64,000 nucleotides of DNA from Clostridia bacterium. Its GTDB lineage: Bacteria > Bacillota > Clostridia > Christensenellales > SZUA-584. This document shows positions 7,671 to 18,394 of this stretch, piece by piece. The stretch lies in assembly GCA_018648645.1 (NCBI GenBank), contig JABGQS010000007.1, forward strand, positions 1 to 64,000. Reading direction: 5' to 3'. A program made the translations under genes and the position numbers. Numbering within the stretch: the first letter of the stretch is position 1; each line of letters opens with the position of its first letter. The notes below the pieces were generated by a model. The model ran no database searches, was not told where the DNA came from, and saw nothing but the letters and a program-made list of their open reading frames with translations.

Positions 7671-9296
7671 TTAGTTTGTTAAAGAATCGAGGTTAATTTT
7701 GCTGTCTGAAATTTCAGATAGATATTCGCCGTACCCGTCGTAATTCGTAGAAACGTAGTTATCAAACATATAAAAAACAAACAATATGCCTGCCGTGACG
7801 CCCAGCCAGATTAATATAGCAGCCCAAATAGGAAGTCTTTTAAACCTGCCCGATTTGATTGGTATGGGGTCAGCAATTGTTGAGGCTGCTTTGGGCACAT
7901 CGGTGTTTGGTCGTGCGACTGCAGCGCTGTAGGGGTTCATAGGACCATAATTTTTGATATCATCATCGGCGGAAGGGTCTTCGAGCTCTTGACCAAACAC
8001 AAAAACCTCGTCCTCTTTATCTTCCGCAGAGTCTGCTTGCGATGCGTAGAACTTGTCTGGCTCTAAAGTTAATTCCAACAGCTCGTCGTCCGCCACTTTC
8101 GCTTTTGACTGTTTATGAAAGGTATCTTCCTCAGTAGTTTTTTTAGATTTAGATTTCTTAACATTCTTTGCTTTGGGAGGAGCCTGCACTTTTTGCTCAA
8201 CCAAAACGGGCTCGCTCGGCACCACTACTTCTTCTTTCGGAGCTACTGCCGCAACTACGGGTTCTTCTATTTCCTCTTCTTGCGGTTTCACCTTGTTTGG
8301 ATTATATCTGCGTCGACGAGGTTCTTTCTCGGCTTTTTTAGATTTAGTTTTGGTATTCTGGTTTAAATTGCTTTGCATCAAATCATCAGCATCCTCGAGT
8401 GCGACCACAGGCATTGAGGTTGGGGTCTCAGTTATTGATGCGTCCTTCTTAAACTTTGCCATAAAAGCATCCGGGTCAAAACTCTCTTCGATTTCGAGCT
8501 CGTCCTCCGTCATCTCTATATTTTTGAGAGCATCAAGATAGGCCTGAGAATATGCTGGCATTGCGTCAAGAGAACCTTCTTGTGGTTCAATGGGTTGATC
8601 GGGAAGCTCGGTTTGATCGACCTGCGCAATTTCTTCTTGCGCGGGAGTTGATAAGTCCTTGGGTTCCGGCTTAAAAACGAAGCCTGCATCCTCGCGCAAA
8701 GGTGTTTCATCAACAATGTCTTCTGTTTCGGCAATGTCATCCGGTATAACGTCATCCTGTGATATTGGCTCCACTTGTGCAGGGGTATCAATTTGCTGTG
8801 ATAAATCCGCTTCGATGGGGGGTTGCTCCTCAACTTCTTGCTCGAGTACAGCATCTGATTCATCCTGCGGCGCTGCTTGATTGTCCAAAGCATCCTCGTC
8901 GTCGGCATCAATAGTCTGCGCTTCCTCTTCAGGCTCTTCCTCGTCATGTCGATGTTTTTCGATATGCGCGAACAATGGGTTGACACGAGGAGCGCTGTTT
9001 GCAGATGTTATAATGTTGTCAATTTCGAAATCGTCCTCAATTGTTGGCTCTATGATATCCGGTTTTTCGGGAGGCATTGGATGATCGTCCATTTGGTACG
9101 ACTCGTTATAAACAATAAGATTCTCATATTGGTCGGGAGCAGATGGTGTGCTCTCCTGCGAGGGGTCGTCGTCCTCTTTAACAACTAAATTCTTGGGCGC
9201 AACATTTGTGTTTATTTGCTCGACAAGTGCGCCGCACTTAGGGCACAGTACATCAATGCTGCTTATTGTATTATTACAGTTTGGACACTTATTCAT
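7671..9296 (-). CDS. zinc-ribbon, acidic disordered, single-pass membrane protein
   Basis: 541 residues, function unknown. An N-terminal zinc ribbon (CPNCNN and CPKCGA, about residues 4-25) is followed by ~390 residues of very acidic low-complexity sequence rich in Glu, Asp, Pro and Gln, a short Lys/Arg-rich patch (EPRRRRYNPNK, KKSKSKK), then one membrane helix near 490-512 (LPIWAAILIWLGVTAGILFVFYMF) and a short outer tail. ATG 9296 is preceded by GGAGAAG; the TTG at 9308 overlaps that Shine-Dalgarno site and is unlikely. It is divergent from the cysteine desulfurase gene. Zinc-ribbon/TM proteins are common in Firmicutes with no settled role, and nothing nearby suggests one here. Confidence 0.72.
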   Translation of the reverse strand: MNKCPNCNNTISSIDVLCPKCGALVEQINTNVAPKNLVVKEDDDPSQESTPSAPDQYENLIVYNESYQMDDHPMPPEKPDIIEPTIEDDFEIDNIITSANSAPRVNPLFAHIEKHRHDEEEPEEEAQTIDADDEDALDNQAAPQDESDAVLEQEVEEQPPIEADLSQQIDTPAQVEPISQDDVIPDDIAETEDIVDETPLREDAGFVFKPEPKDLSTPAQEEIAQVDQTELPDQPIEPQEGSLDAMPAYSQAYLDALKNIEMTEDELEIEESFDPDAFMAKFKKDASITETPTSMPVVALEDADDLMQSNLNQNTKTKSKKAEKEPRRRRYNPNKVKPQEEEIEEPVVAAVAPKEEVVVPSEPVLVEQKVQAPPKAKNVKKSKSKKTTEEDTFHKQSKAKVADDELLELTLEPDKFYASQADSAEDKEDEVFVFGQELEDPSADDDIKNYGPMNPYSAAVARPNTDVPKAASTIADPIPIKSGRFKRLPIWAAILIWLGVTAGILFVFYMFDNYVSTNYDGYGEYLSEISDSKINLDSLTN

Positions 9297-9403
9297 AGGC
9301 TTCTCCAAATAGATTAATATTTAACTCTAAAAATAGCTGTATTTTCACGTACAACATGATATATTATATTATATACTATTTTGTTGACGGAGGCACTATT
9401 TTT

Positions 9404-10510
9404 TTGTTAATTTATTTAGATAATGCGGCAACAACCAAGCCCATATTGGGGGATTTGGTGCAAAAGCACGTTGAATCGGGTTGGTATAATCCATCTGCGG
9501 CGTATGCGCCTGCCGCAAGAGTATTTGCGGATATGAAGAAAACGCGTGAAAAGCTGGTTGATATTGTGGGAATTGACGGCAAAGTTTTGTTCACTTCGGG
9601 TGGTACGGAAGCTAACAACACCGCGATTATGTCGGCGTTTAAAAGAGACGCACACTATATTACGAGCGCTGTCGAGCACCCGAGCGTTTATGCAGCGTTT
9701 AAGCATTTGGAAACAATGGGTGCAAACGTAGATTACGTCAAACCAAGGGACTTTTGCGTTAATGCAGATGACGTGGCGGCGCTGGTGAGAGAAAACACCG
9801 CAATGGTCAGTATAATGCACGTCAACAACGAAACGGGCGCGGTGAATGACGTGCGAAAGATAGCGAGCGCTGTGAAGGCGAAAAATGCGCGTACGCTGAT
9901 TCATTGCGACGGTGTACAGGCACTGAGGAAGCTGGATATCGGTTTGCTCGGCAGTGAAGTTGATTATTATTCTGTTAGCGCACACAAGATAAATGCACTA
10001 AAGGGCGTGGGTGCTTTAATTGTGCGCAAGGGTAAGGCGCTGCGCGCGCTGCATCACGGAGGAGAGCAGGAGGAGACTCTGCGTCCGGGTACTGAAAACA
10101 CGCTTGGTGTTCAGTCGTTTTATAGTGCGCTGATAAGGGAGAGTGTAGGCACTGCCAAGATAGAGCAGCTGAGAGATCAGCTGACCAAAGGCTTGAGCAA
10201 AATAGAAGGGGCGATTGTAAACACGCCGAAAGTAAGCGTTCCGCATATCGTCAGCGTATCAATTGAAGGAGTGCGTGCTGAGGTGTTGGTTAGGCTGCTC
10301 GGCGAAAAAGGAATATACATTGGCACCGGAGCGGCGTGCTCTAAAGGCAAAATCAGCCGCGTGATTCTGAAGAGCGGCGTTGCACGCGAGTTGGCAGAGG
10401 GCACAGTGAGGATTAGTATGGGCGAGCGCAGCACCGGCAACGAGATAGCTGTGTGTTTGAGCGAGCTTGAAATAGCGGTAGAGCAACTGAGGAGGTTTAA
10501 CAGAAAGTAA
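9404..10510 (+). CDS. cysteine desulfurase (NifS/IscS family)
   Basis: About 368 residues. PLP enzyme that removes sulfur from L-cysteine and holds it as a persulfide. Visible are YLDNAATTKP at the N-terminus, TSGGTEANN, the PLP lysine in SVSAHKINALKG, RPGTEN, and the active-site Cys in the loop GTGAACSKGK. Start chosen at TTG 9404 because CGGAGG (9388-9393) sits ten bases upstream and the protein then begins just before the conserved motif; the ATG at 9356 would add an AT-rich hydrophobic leader. Its stop overlaps the ThiI start by one base, so it is the probable sulfur donor for tRNA thiolation. Confidence 0.9.
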   Translation: MLIYLDNAATTKPILGDLVQKHVESGWYNPSAAYAPAARVFADMKKTREKLVDIVGIDGKVLFTSGGTEANNTAIMSAFKRDAHYITSAVEHPSVYAAFKHLETMGANVDYVKPRDFCVNADDVAALVRENTAMVSIMHVNNETGAVNDVRKIASAVKAKNARTLIHCDGVQALRKLDIGLLGSEVDYYSVSAHKINALKGVGALIVRKGKALRALHHGGEQEETLRPGTENTLGVQSFYSALIRESVGTAKIEQLRDQLTKGLSKIEGAIVNTPKVSVPHIVSVSIEGVRAEVLVRLLGEKGIYIGTGAACSKGKISRVILKSGVARELAEGTVRISMGERSTGNEIAVCLSELEIAVEQLRRFNRK

Positions 10511-11685
10511 TGGATAATGTGATTATAATACGGTATGCGGAGATTCACCTAAAAGGACTGAATCGCCCGTATTTTGAAAAAGCGTTGGTAAGAAACGTGA
10601 AACGAGCGCTTGTTGAAATCAGCGAAGCGGTTGTTATAAGAGGAGAGAGCAGGGTTTATGTCGAGGGAGTAAGCGATGCTAATCTGGATAAAGCACTTCG
10701 CGTTTTGGCGTGTGTGTTTGGGATACACTCGTTTAGCCCGGCAGTTCGTATTGAGCAAGATTTTGATAAAGCAGCCGATATATTGGCCGATATGGTGAAA
10801 GAGCTTCGCGGTGAAATCGACAGGAAAACGGTCACGTTCCGCGTTGAGGCGAAACGGGCAGACAAGCGGTTTGGCATGAATTCCATGAAAATGGCGGCAG
10901 AGGTCGGCGGGGTGATACTTGATCGCGTTGAAGGATTGAAAGTGGATTTGGACAACCCAAAAATCACTGCGTATCTTGAAGTGAGGGAGCAAATGTATTG
11001 CTTTACGCGCATATTAAAAGGACCGGGAGGTATGCCGGTTGGGTGCAACGGAAGCGCAACGCTGCTGTTGTCGGGCGGCATAGACAGCCCTGTTGCAGGG
11101 TGTATGATTGCCAAACGCGGGGTGGCAATTACGGCTGTGCATTTCGAAAGCTTTCCGTACACAAGCGATAAAGCGCTGGACAAAGTGTATGATTTAGCTA
11201 AGTTGATGACGCGCTATACCGGCAAGATAAAGCTGCACGTTGTGCGTTTTACCGATATACAAACGAAGCTGCACGAGGACTGCAAAGCAAATTATATCGT
11301 TGTGTTGATGCGGCGCTTCATGATGCGCATTGCCGAGAAGATTGCGCAAGGGGACAACGCACTTGCGCTGATTACGGGGGAGAGTGTCGGGCAGGTGGCA
11401 AGCCAAACGCTTGAGGCGCTTAATGTGACGAATAGTGCAGTTGACATTGCGGTTTTGCGACCGTTGATTGGTATGGATAAAAGCGAGATTGTGCAGCGGG
11501 CGCAAATGTACGGCACGTTTGAAACGTCGATACTGCCGTTTGAGGACTGCTGTACCGTGTTTGTGCCAAAGCACCCGGTGATAAAGCCCAAGATGAGCGA
11601 GATTGAGCGCGCAGAGGTAGCGCTCGATATCGACGCTATGATCGACGCGGCAATAGAGAATCACGTTGTGAAGATTATCGGATAG
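10510..11685 (+). CDS. thiI: tRNA 4-thiouridine synthase ThiI (no rhodanese domain)
   Basis: 391 residues. Adenylates U8 of tRNA and inserts sulfur to give s4U; may also serve thiamine synthesis. An N-terminal ferredoxin-like domain and THUMP domain (about 1-165) precede the PP-loop ATPase domain with LLLSGGIDSPVAG (ATP pyrophosphatase signature) and TGESVGQVASQT. It lacks the C-terminal rhodanese domain of E. coli ThiI, as usual in Bacillota, where a dedicated NifS-like desulfurase delivers sulfur; that partner is the overlapping upstream gene (TAATG junction). Cytosolic. Confidence 0.95.
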   Translation: MDNVIIIRYAEIHLKGLNRPYFEKALVRNVKRALVEISEAVVIRGESRVYVEGVSDANLDKALRVLACVFGIHSFSPAVRIEQDFDKAADILADMVKELRGEIDRKTVTFRVEAKRADKRFGMNSMKMAAEVGGVILDRVEGLKVDLDNPKITAYLEVREQMYCFTRILKGPGGMPVGCNGSATLLLSGGIDSPVAGCMIAKRGVAITAVHFESFPYTSDKALDKVYDLAKLMTRYTGKIKLHVVRFTDIQTKLHEDCKANYIVVLMRRFMMRIAEKIAQGDNALALITGESVGQVASQTLEALNVTNSAVDIAVLRPLIGMDKSEIVQRAQMYGTFETSILPFEDCCTVFVPKHPVIKPKMSEIERAEVALDIDAMIDAAIENHVVKIIG

Positions 11686-11702
11686 CAAGGGAGGTGGTTA
11701 GT

Positions 11703-12008
11703 TTGGAAGCGACAACGGTTGGGATATGGCTGCCAATGTTTATTGTGTTTTTTTTAATCATGACACGACAAGTGGCTGCCAGAAGGATTGCTTTTTTAAC
11801 AATTAAGAAAAAGAGGAGGAAACTGGCTATGACAAATGAGATGATTGCTAAGTATGTCGGTCGAAACTGCTATATAACGACGGGTACGATGGGCGTGTCG
11901 GTAACGGGAAAAATTATTGAAGTGAACGAGAACTGGATTGAGGTGGAAACGAGAAAAGGCGTAGAAATTCTTAACCTCGATTTTATTCAAAATATAAAGC
12001 TGAAATAA
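11703..12008 (+). CDS. small membrane protein of unknown function
   Basis: 101 residues. One N-terminal membrane helix (GIWLPMFIVFFLIM), a basic stretch (TIKKKRRK), then about 60 residues predicted as a small beta barrel (YITTGTMGVSVTGKIIEVNENWIEVET). The shape recalls YajC-like or Sm-like small proteins, but I do not recognise it. TTG 11703 is eight bases after AAGGGAGGT; the GTG at 11694 lies inside that site. An alternative start is ATG 11829, which is preceded by GAGGA and would give only the soluble domain. Last gene of the desulfurase-thiI transcript. Confidence 0.6.
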   Translation: MEATTVGIWLPMFIVFFLIMTRQVAARRIAFLTIKKKRRKLAMTNEMIAKYVGRNCYITTGTMGVSVTGKIIEVNENWIEVETRKGVEILNLDFIQNIKLK

Positions 12009-12018
12009 TTGTAGTGTA

Positions 12019-12055
12019 AAAAAAGTCTTCGCCGGTTAAAGCGAAGACTTTTTTG
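12019..12055. terminator. bidirectional terminator
   Basis: AGTCTTCGC (12024-12032) pairs with GCGAAGACT (12041-12049), with A and T runs on either side; shared by the thiI operon and gdhA. Confidence 0.85.
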
Positions 12056-12074
12056 TTTTGTGTATTAGTACTGT

Positions 12075-13439
<1,365 letters not shown>

Positions 13440-13516
13440 TCAATAATAAATATTAAGTTAAAAAACTTTGTAGTAAGAGATTAACACAAAAAACACTCGT
13501 TTTGCAAGAAAAATTT

Positions 13517-13723
13517 TAGAAAATCTCAAAAAACGTTAAAATATGTCTAATACCATACTTTATTGGTCGAATTTGCAGTATATTATTGAGGAACTTGCAA
13601 ATTGATTGGTTTATAGATGATTTGAATTATTATTTGAAGCTTGGGAATACTACTGTAAGAGTTTTCGGTAGTTTTTCAAGCGATGCAGCAGTGCGGGTAG
13701 AATACTATCTATTAAAAATTTAA
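13517..13723 (+). other. intergenic open frame containing a hairpin; no recognised gene
   Basis: The 287-bp gap upstream of gdhA holds an open plus-strand frame of about 68 codons with no ATG (possible TTG near 13594) ending at TAA 13721-13723. Inside it, ACTACTG (13649-13655) pairs with CGGTAGT (13666-13672) before five Ts, a terminator-like hairpin on a strand with no annotated gene. It could be a gene remnant, a small RNA or chance. Confidence 0.3.
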
Positions 13724-14713
13724 GCTTTCGAGAAGAAGAGTTTGTCCATCGCTGGTTATTAAAAGTCCCATCTCAGATTCGCTCGTTAGGAGTATCTGCG
13801 CGTCGACATCTTCGAGAGCGTTGGTGGCTTTATTGTCCAAATTCTCTTTGTCGGTCGATATCACCGCGATTTTTGGCAGAACGGTTTGAGCAAAGATCGT
13901 CGAAGTGGCGTCTTTGTTTCCGTGATGTGCCACCTTTAGCACATCGCAAGGGAAAAGAGAACTAAGGATGGTGGCTTCTTCGTCAAATTGCATATCGCCC
14001 GTAAAAAGAAAATGTGTGTCGCCATAGCTTAGGTACATGACCAGCGAGTTGTTGTTTTCCTCATCGTTGTTGTATGCAACCGGACCGACTACACTAAAAA
14101 CAACATCGTTGCTCGAAAAAGGCAGGGTGTCTCCGGCGGAAAGGAGGACGAGCTGTTTATCGAACTGTTCTGCGATATCCATGACTTTGTTTGAGCCATT
14201 TGGTTCATAGTCAGTAATTTTGGGCATGTATACTTTTTGCACATCGAGCTGAGAGAGCAAACCCGGTAGACCGCCAATGTGGTCTTTGTGAGGGTGGGTA
14301 ATGAAAATGCCGTCAAGCGAGCTGACATTCATGCTATTTAGCGCTCTAATAAGAATCGGCAGCGAATCCGCCGAGCCTGTGTCTATTAGATAATGGTGGT
14401 TGCCAAATGTGATGAGTGCGCAGTCTGCTTTGCCGACATTGATGAACAGCACGGACAGGGTTGGTGCGGTGCTATTTTCATGGGTGACGGCAGCGTCCGG
14501 TGTGGCTTGGTCAGTTTCATACGGCGTGTAGCTGTTCATCTCCGATGGACTTGGCGATGATTGCTCTGCAAGGTTACTAGACGCTGGGGAGACCGTCTGC
14601 GAATCTGCTACGGAGCTGCCGGAAACATTAGCGCATGAGGAAAGCATAGCAAAAGCCAAGATTACAGTTATGGCTATTGCTAATAGTTTTACAGCTCTCT
14701 TAGTTATTTTCAT
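13712..14713 (-). CDS. ComEC-like metallo-beta-lactamase-fold lipoprotein
   Basis: 333 residues. Signal peptide with lipobox LSSC near residue 27, a Ser/Pro-rich linker (about 30-80), then a metallo-beta-lactamase fold: LFINVGKADCALI, IDTGS, HPHKDHIGG (HxHxDH metal site), LFTGDM and VAHHGNKDA. This is the arrangement of the soluble nuclease-like domain of ComEC (VGQGDxxLI replaced by VGKADCALI). Such stand-alone lipoproteins are common in Clostridia; an extracellular nuclease or phosphodiesterase role is inferred. It follows the hydrogenase operon but is separated from it by that operon's terminator. The 3' end overlaps the preceding intergenic open frame. Confidence 0.82.
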   Translation of the reverse strand: MKITKRAVKLLAIAITVILAFAMLSSCANVSGSSVADSQTVSPASSNLAEQSSPSPSEMNSYTPYETDQATPDAAVTHENSTAPTLSVLFINVGKADCALITFGNHHYLIDTGSADSLPILIRALNSMNVSSLDGIFITHPHKDHIGGLPGLLSQLDVQKVYMPKITDYEPNGSNKVMDIAEQFDKQLVLLSAGDTLPFSSNDVVFSVVGPVAYNNDEENNNSLVMYLSYGDTHFLFTGDMQFDEEATILSSLFPCDVLKVAHHGNKDATSTIFAQTVLPKIAVISTDKENLDNKATNALEDVDAQILLTSESEMGLLITSDGQTLLLESLNF

Positions 14714-14772
14714 GCCGAAACCTCGCTTCCTATTTGGTTAGTATACTATAACCATCGACAAAACAAAATAGT

Positions 14773-14810
14773 ATAAAAAAACACCCGGGCATTTTTTCTG
14801 CCAAGGCGTT
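14773..14810 (-). terminator. terminator of the hydrogenase operon
   Basis: On the minus strand ACGCC and GGCA pair with TGCC and GGGTGT around a GAAAAAA loop, followed by seven Ts. It lies just after the hydA stop. Confidence 0.65.
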
Positions 14811-14830
14811 TATTGTTTACTGAAGAAATA

Positions 14831-16570
14831 CTATTTATACTTCGCTTTTTGGTGATAGTGTGTGTGCAGTAGCTCGTGCGCCAGATGCCCGTTTTCATCT
14901 CCAAGATAATCATCATAAAGCATTTGTATTTCGCCGTTCAAGTGCGACTTGCGTTTCTGCTTGTTGACGTCTTCCGAATATACCGATTTTGCACGCACAA
15001 CACGCGGGTCAAACTCCAGTCGCTTGCTTGCGCTGACGATCGGTTGTCCGCCGCCGTTTACGCAGCCGCCGGGGCAGCCCATAACTTCTATGAAGTGGTA
15101 CTGCTTCTTGCCGTCTCGAACCGACTCAAGCAGCTTCTTGGCGTTGCCCGTACCGTTTGCTACCGCTACGTTGATGTCCATGCCCGCAATAGTCAGAGAA
15201 GCTTCTTTTACGCCTGCGATACCGCGGATGCATTCGTAGTCGATATCGTCGAGGTTTTCACCCGTAAGTTTGTCGGCTACCGTTCGCAGCGCTGCTTCCA
15301 TAACGCCACCTGTTGCGCCGAATATAACGCCTGCGCCGCTCGACTCGCCAAGAACTTTGTCGAAGTCGGCTTCGGGCAGATTTACAAAATCGATGTTTGC
15401 TTGCTTAATCATACGCGCTGTTTCTCTTGTTGTCAGCACAGCGTCAACGTCTCTAAGACCGTTAACCGCCATTTCTTCGCGTTCCTGCTCATACTTCTTG
15501 GCGGTACACGGCATAACAGAGACCACAAAGATGTCTTTTGGATCGATTTTGAACTGCTCCGCATAGTACGACTTGATTACAGCGCCCATCATTTGATGCG
15601 GCGATTTGCACGATGAAAGATTGTCTAGGAAATCGGGGAAGAAGTGCTCGCAATACGTTACCCAACCCGGGCTGCACGATGTTATCATAGGCAGCTTGCC
15701 ACCGTTGCTGACACGATCTATAAGCTCAGCGGCTTCCTCGACAATTGTGAGGTCGGCAGCAAAGTCGGTGTCGAAAACTTTGTCGAAACCGATGCGTCGA
15801 AGTGCGTTTGCCATTTTGCCCGTTACGCCTTCGCCTGTCGGCATTCCGAACTCTTCACCGAGCGCAAAACGCACGGAAGGAGCGGTTTGAACAACGACGT
15901 GTTTCGTTTCGTCATGAATCGCGTCCCACACAGAGGTCAGTTCGTTACGCTCGCTGAGCGCGCCGACAGGGCACGAGATGATGCACTGTCCGCAGTTTAC
16001 GCACGGAACGTCTTCGAGCGATTTGCCGAACACCGGCTCTATAATCGTGTTGAAACCGCGCTGCGTTGTGCCGACTGCGCCGATTTTTTGTATGTTGCCG
16101 CACATTGCGACACAGCGTCTGCAAAGGATGCACTTGTTGGGGTCACGAACTATGGAAGCTGAGCCCGTGTCTTTGGGTCTGTCCATGTTTGCACCTTCGT
16201 AATGCACATCGTCTATGCCCATATCTTCGCAAAGCGTTTGCAGCTCGCACGTGCCGTTTCGCACGCAGCTTAGGCACCGTTTGTCGTGGTTGGACAGTAT
16301 AAGCTCCAAGTTGACCTGCCGCGCTTCCTGCACGGTTTTGCTGTTTGTGGAGATTACCATGCCTTCTGCCGCGGGGAGTGTACACGCAGCCTGTAGACCG
16401 CTGCCGCCTTCTTTCACTTCGACCAGGCAAATTCGGCATGCTCCGAGTGCGTTAATCCCCTTTAAGAAACACAGCGTCGGCACTTTTACTGCGGCCGCTT
16501 TTGCAGCTTCGAGTATTGAAGTATTCTTTTTGACTTTCACTGTTACGCCATCTATCGTTACAGATACCAT
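14831..16570 (-). CDS. hydA: [FeFe] hydrogenase catalytic subunit (NADH-linked, group A)
   Basis: 579 residues. Makes or consumes H2 at the H-cluster in a cytosolic HydABC-type complex. Domains in order: plant-type [2Fe-2S] (Cys 34, 45, 48, 63), His-Cys3 [4Fe-4S] (His95, Cys99, 102, 108), two [4Fe-4S] clusters (CILCRRCVAMC and CVNCGQCIISC, about 147-200), then the H-cluster domain with L1 TSCSPGWV (Cys299), L2 MPCTAKKYE (Cys355) and L3 GCPGGCVNGGGQ (Cys499, Cys503), and the C-terminal small-subunit segment. All cluster ligands are intact. With the NuoE- and NuoF-like partners it matches the NADH-dependent group A3/A6 enzymes; whether it bifurcates electrons with ferredoxin cannot be read from sequence. 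The maturases HydEFG are not in this window. Confidence 0.95.
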   Translation of the reverse strand: MVSVTIDGVTVKVKKNTSILEAAKAAAVKVPTLCFLKGINALGACRICLVEVKEGGSGLQAACTLPAAEGMVISTNSKTVQEARQVNLELILSNHDKRCLSCVRNGTCELQTLCEDMGIDDVHYEGANMDRPKDTGSASIVRDPNKCILCRRCVAMCGNIQKIGAVGTTQRGFNTIIEPVFGKSLEDVPCVNCGQCIISCPVGALSERNELTSVWDAIHDETKHVVVQTAPSVRFALGEEFGMPTGEGVTGKMANALRRIGFDKVFDTDFAADLTIVEEAAELIDRVSNGGKLPMITSCSPGWVTYCEHFFPDFLDNLSSCKSPHQMMGAVIKSYYAEQFKIDPKDIFVVSVMPCTAKKYEQEREEMAVNGLRDVDAVLTTRETARMIKQANIDFVNLPEADFDKVLGESSGAGVIFGATGGVMEAALRTVADKLTGENLDDIDYECIRGIAGVKEASLTIAGMDINVAVANGTGNAKKLLESVRDGKKQYHFIEVMGCPGGCVNGGGQPIVSASKRLEFDPRVVRAKSVYSEDVNKQKRKSHLNGEIQMLYDDYLGDENGHLAHELLHTHYHQKAKYK

Positions 16571-16585
16571 ATCTATATAACTCCT

Positions 16586-18373
16586 TTATTTCTTGTCAAT
16601 AGCCGCAAACTTGCATTTGTCCATGCACGCTCCGCATTTGATGCAGTCGTTTTGGTTAATCAAGTGTGCTTCCTTTTTGTCGCCGGAAATCGCGTCAGTC
16701 GGGCATACCTGTTTGCACGCACCACAACCAATACACTTGTCGTTGATAATGTAGTTAAGCAGCGCTTTGCAGTGACCGGCCGGACACTTCTTGCCGTTGA
16801 TGTGAGCTTCATACTCGTCTCTGAAGTACTTTAACGTGGACATCACCGGGTTTGGTGCCGATTTACCAAGACCGCACAGCGAAGATATGCTGATGTTTTT
16901 GCCGAGGCGTTCCAGCTTTTCGATATCGCCCTGCACACCTTGCCCTGCAACGATGCGCTCTAAGATTTCGAGCATGCGCTTTGTGCCGATTCGGCAAGGG
17001 GGACATTTGCCACATGACTCGTCGACTGTGAAGTCGAGGAAGAAGCGCGCAACGTCTACCATACAGTTGTCTTCATCCATGACGATAAGACCGCCGCTGC
17101 CCATCATTGAACCGATAGAAAGAAGCGAGTCGTAGTCAATGGGGGTGTCAAGATGCTCGTCAGGGATACATCCGCCGGAAGGTCCGCCCGTTTGAGCAGC
17201 CTTGAACTGCTTGCCGTCAGGGATGCCACCGCCGATGTCGTAAATAATCTCTCTTAGCGTTGTGCCCATCGGGATTTCGAGCAAACCTGTGTTGACGATT
17301 TTGCCGCCGAGTGCGAACACTTTGGTTCCTTTGCTAGTCTCCGTGCCCATAGAGCTGAACCACTCTGCGCCGTTTAGCACAATCTGCGGAATGTTCGCGA
17401 GTGTCTCTACGTTATTGATAATGGTTGGCTTGTTGAACAATCCCTTTTGCGCAGGAAACGGTGGCTTTGGTTTCGGTTCGCCTCTAAAGCCTTCGATTGA
17501 CGAGATAAGCGCCATTTCCTCACCGCAGACAAATGCGCCAGCGCCGAGTCTTATTTCTAGGTCGAAATCGAAGCCTGTGTCAAATATGTTTTTGCCGAGA
17601 AGTCCGTATTCCTTGGCCTGCTCGATAGCAATTTCGAGCCGCTGTACAGCGATTGGGTACTCTGCGCGAACGTAGATATAGCCCATGTCTGCGCCAATCG
17701 CGTAACCTGAAATCGCCATGGCTTCGAGAACGGCGTGGGGGTCGCCCTCAAGCACACTTCTGTCCATGAATGCACCCGGGTCGCCTTCATCGGCGTTGCA
17801 GATGACGTACTTTTGAGCTGAGTCCTCGTCCTTGGCAAACTGCCATTTTAGTCCGGTGGGGAAGCCACCGCCACCACGTCCTCTAAGCCCGCTGTCCTTG
17901 ATAACGTCGAGGATTTGCTGCGGTTTAAGCTGCGTCAAGCATTGCCCGAGCGCTTTGTATCCGTCAAACGCAATGTACTCGTCGATTTTCTCAGGGTCGA
18001 TGATGCCGCAGTTTCTAAGCGCAATACGCTCCTGCATTTTATAGAAGCCGATGTCGTCAAGCGATGTGATGATATTCGCATCTGCGTCTTTGAAAAGCAG
18101 ACGATCTACGATTCTGCTGTGTTTGAGATGTTCAGATACAATTTCCTGCACATCTTTGTCAGCAACTTTCGAGTAGAAGCTTCCTTCCGGGTATACGATG
18201 ACGATTGGTCCCGCTTCGCAAAGACCAAAACATCCTGTTTTTACTACCTTAACTTCTTTTTCAAGCCCTGCTTTTTTAATCTCAACGTTTAATTTCTCAA
18301 ATATTTTTGGCGATCCTGCTGCGTTGCAGCTTGTGCCGCCGCAAACAAGCACATGAGAACGATAAATGTCCAT
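16586..18373 (-). CDS. hydB: NuoF-like NADH-oxidising subunit of the hydrogenase (HydB)
   Basis: 595 residues. Accepts electrons from NADH through FMN and passes them to hydA. N-terminal thioredoxin-like [2Fe-2S] domain (CGGTSCNAAG, KTGCFGLCEAGP), then NuoF core with RGRGGGGFPTGLKW (FMN/NADH site), ICNADEGDPGAFMDR, and the [4Fe-4S] site SCGKCPPCRIGT plus SLCGLG, and a C-terminal 2[4Fe-4S] ferredoxin domain (CIGCGACKQVCP, CIKCGACMDKC) absent from respiratory NuoF. This architecture is typical of HydB in Thermotoga and Clostridia. Fifteen bases before hydA. Confidence 0.94.
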   Translation of the reverse strand: MDIYRSHVLVCGGTSCNAAGSPKIFEKLNVEIKKAGLEKEVKVVKTGCFGLCEAGPIVIVYPEGSFYSKVADKDVQEIVSEHLKHSRIVDRLLFKDADANIITSLDDIGFYKMQERIALRNCGIIDPEKIDEYIAFDGYKALGQCLTQLKPQQILDVIKDSGLRGRGGGGFPTGLKWQFAKDEDSAQKYVICNADEGDPGAFMDRSVLEGDPHAVLEAMAISGYAIGADMGYIYVRAEYPIAVQRLEIAIEQAKEYGLLGKNIFDTGFDFDLEIRLGAGAFVCGEEMALISSIEGFRGEPKPKPPFPAQKGLFNKPTIINNVETLANIPQIVLNGAEWFSSMGTETSKGTKVFALGGKIVNTGLLEIPMGTTLREIIYDIGGGIPDGKQFKAAQTGGPSGGCIPDEHLDTPIDYDSLLSIGSMMGSGGLIVMDEDNCMVDVARFFLDFTVDESCGKCPPCRIGTKRMLEILERIVAGQGVQGDIEKLERLGKNISISSLCGLGKSAPNPVMSTLKYFRDEYEAHINGKKCPAGHCKALLNYIINDKCIGCGACKQVCPTDAISGDKKEAHLINQNDCIKCGACMDKCKFAAIDKK

Positions 18374-18394
18374 TTATATTTCCTTCCTTACACT

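Noticed and set aside
14876-15616. Long plus-strand open frame opposite the hydrogenase gene
   Set aside because: Antisense shadow of hydA, with no ribosome site and no recognisable domains.
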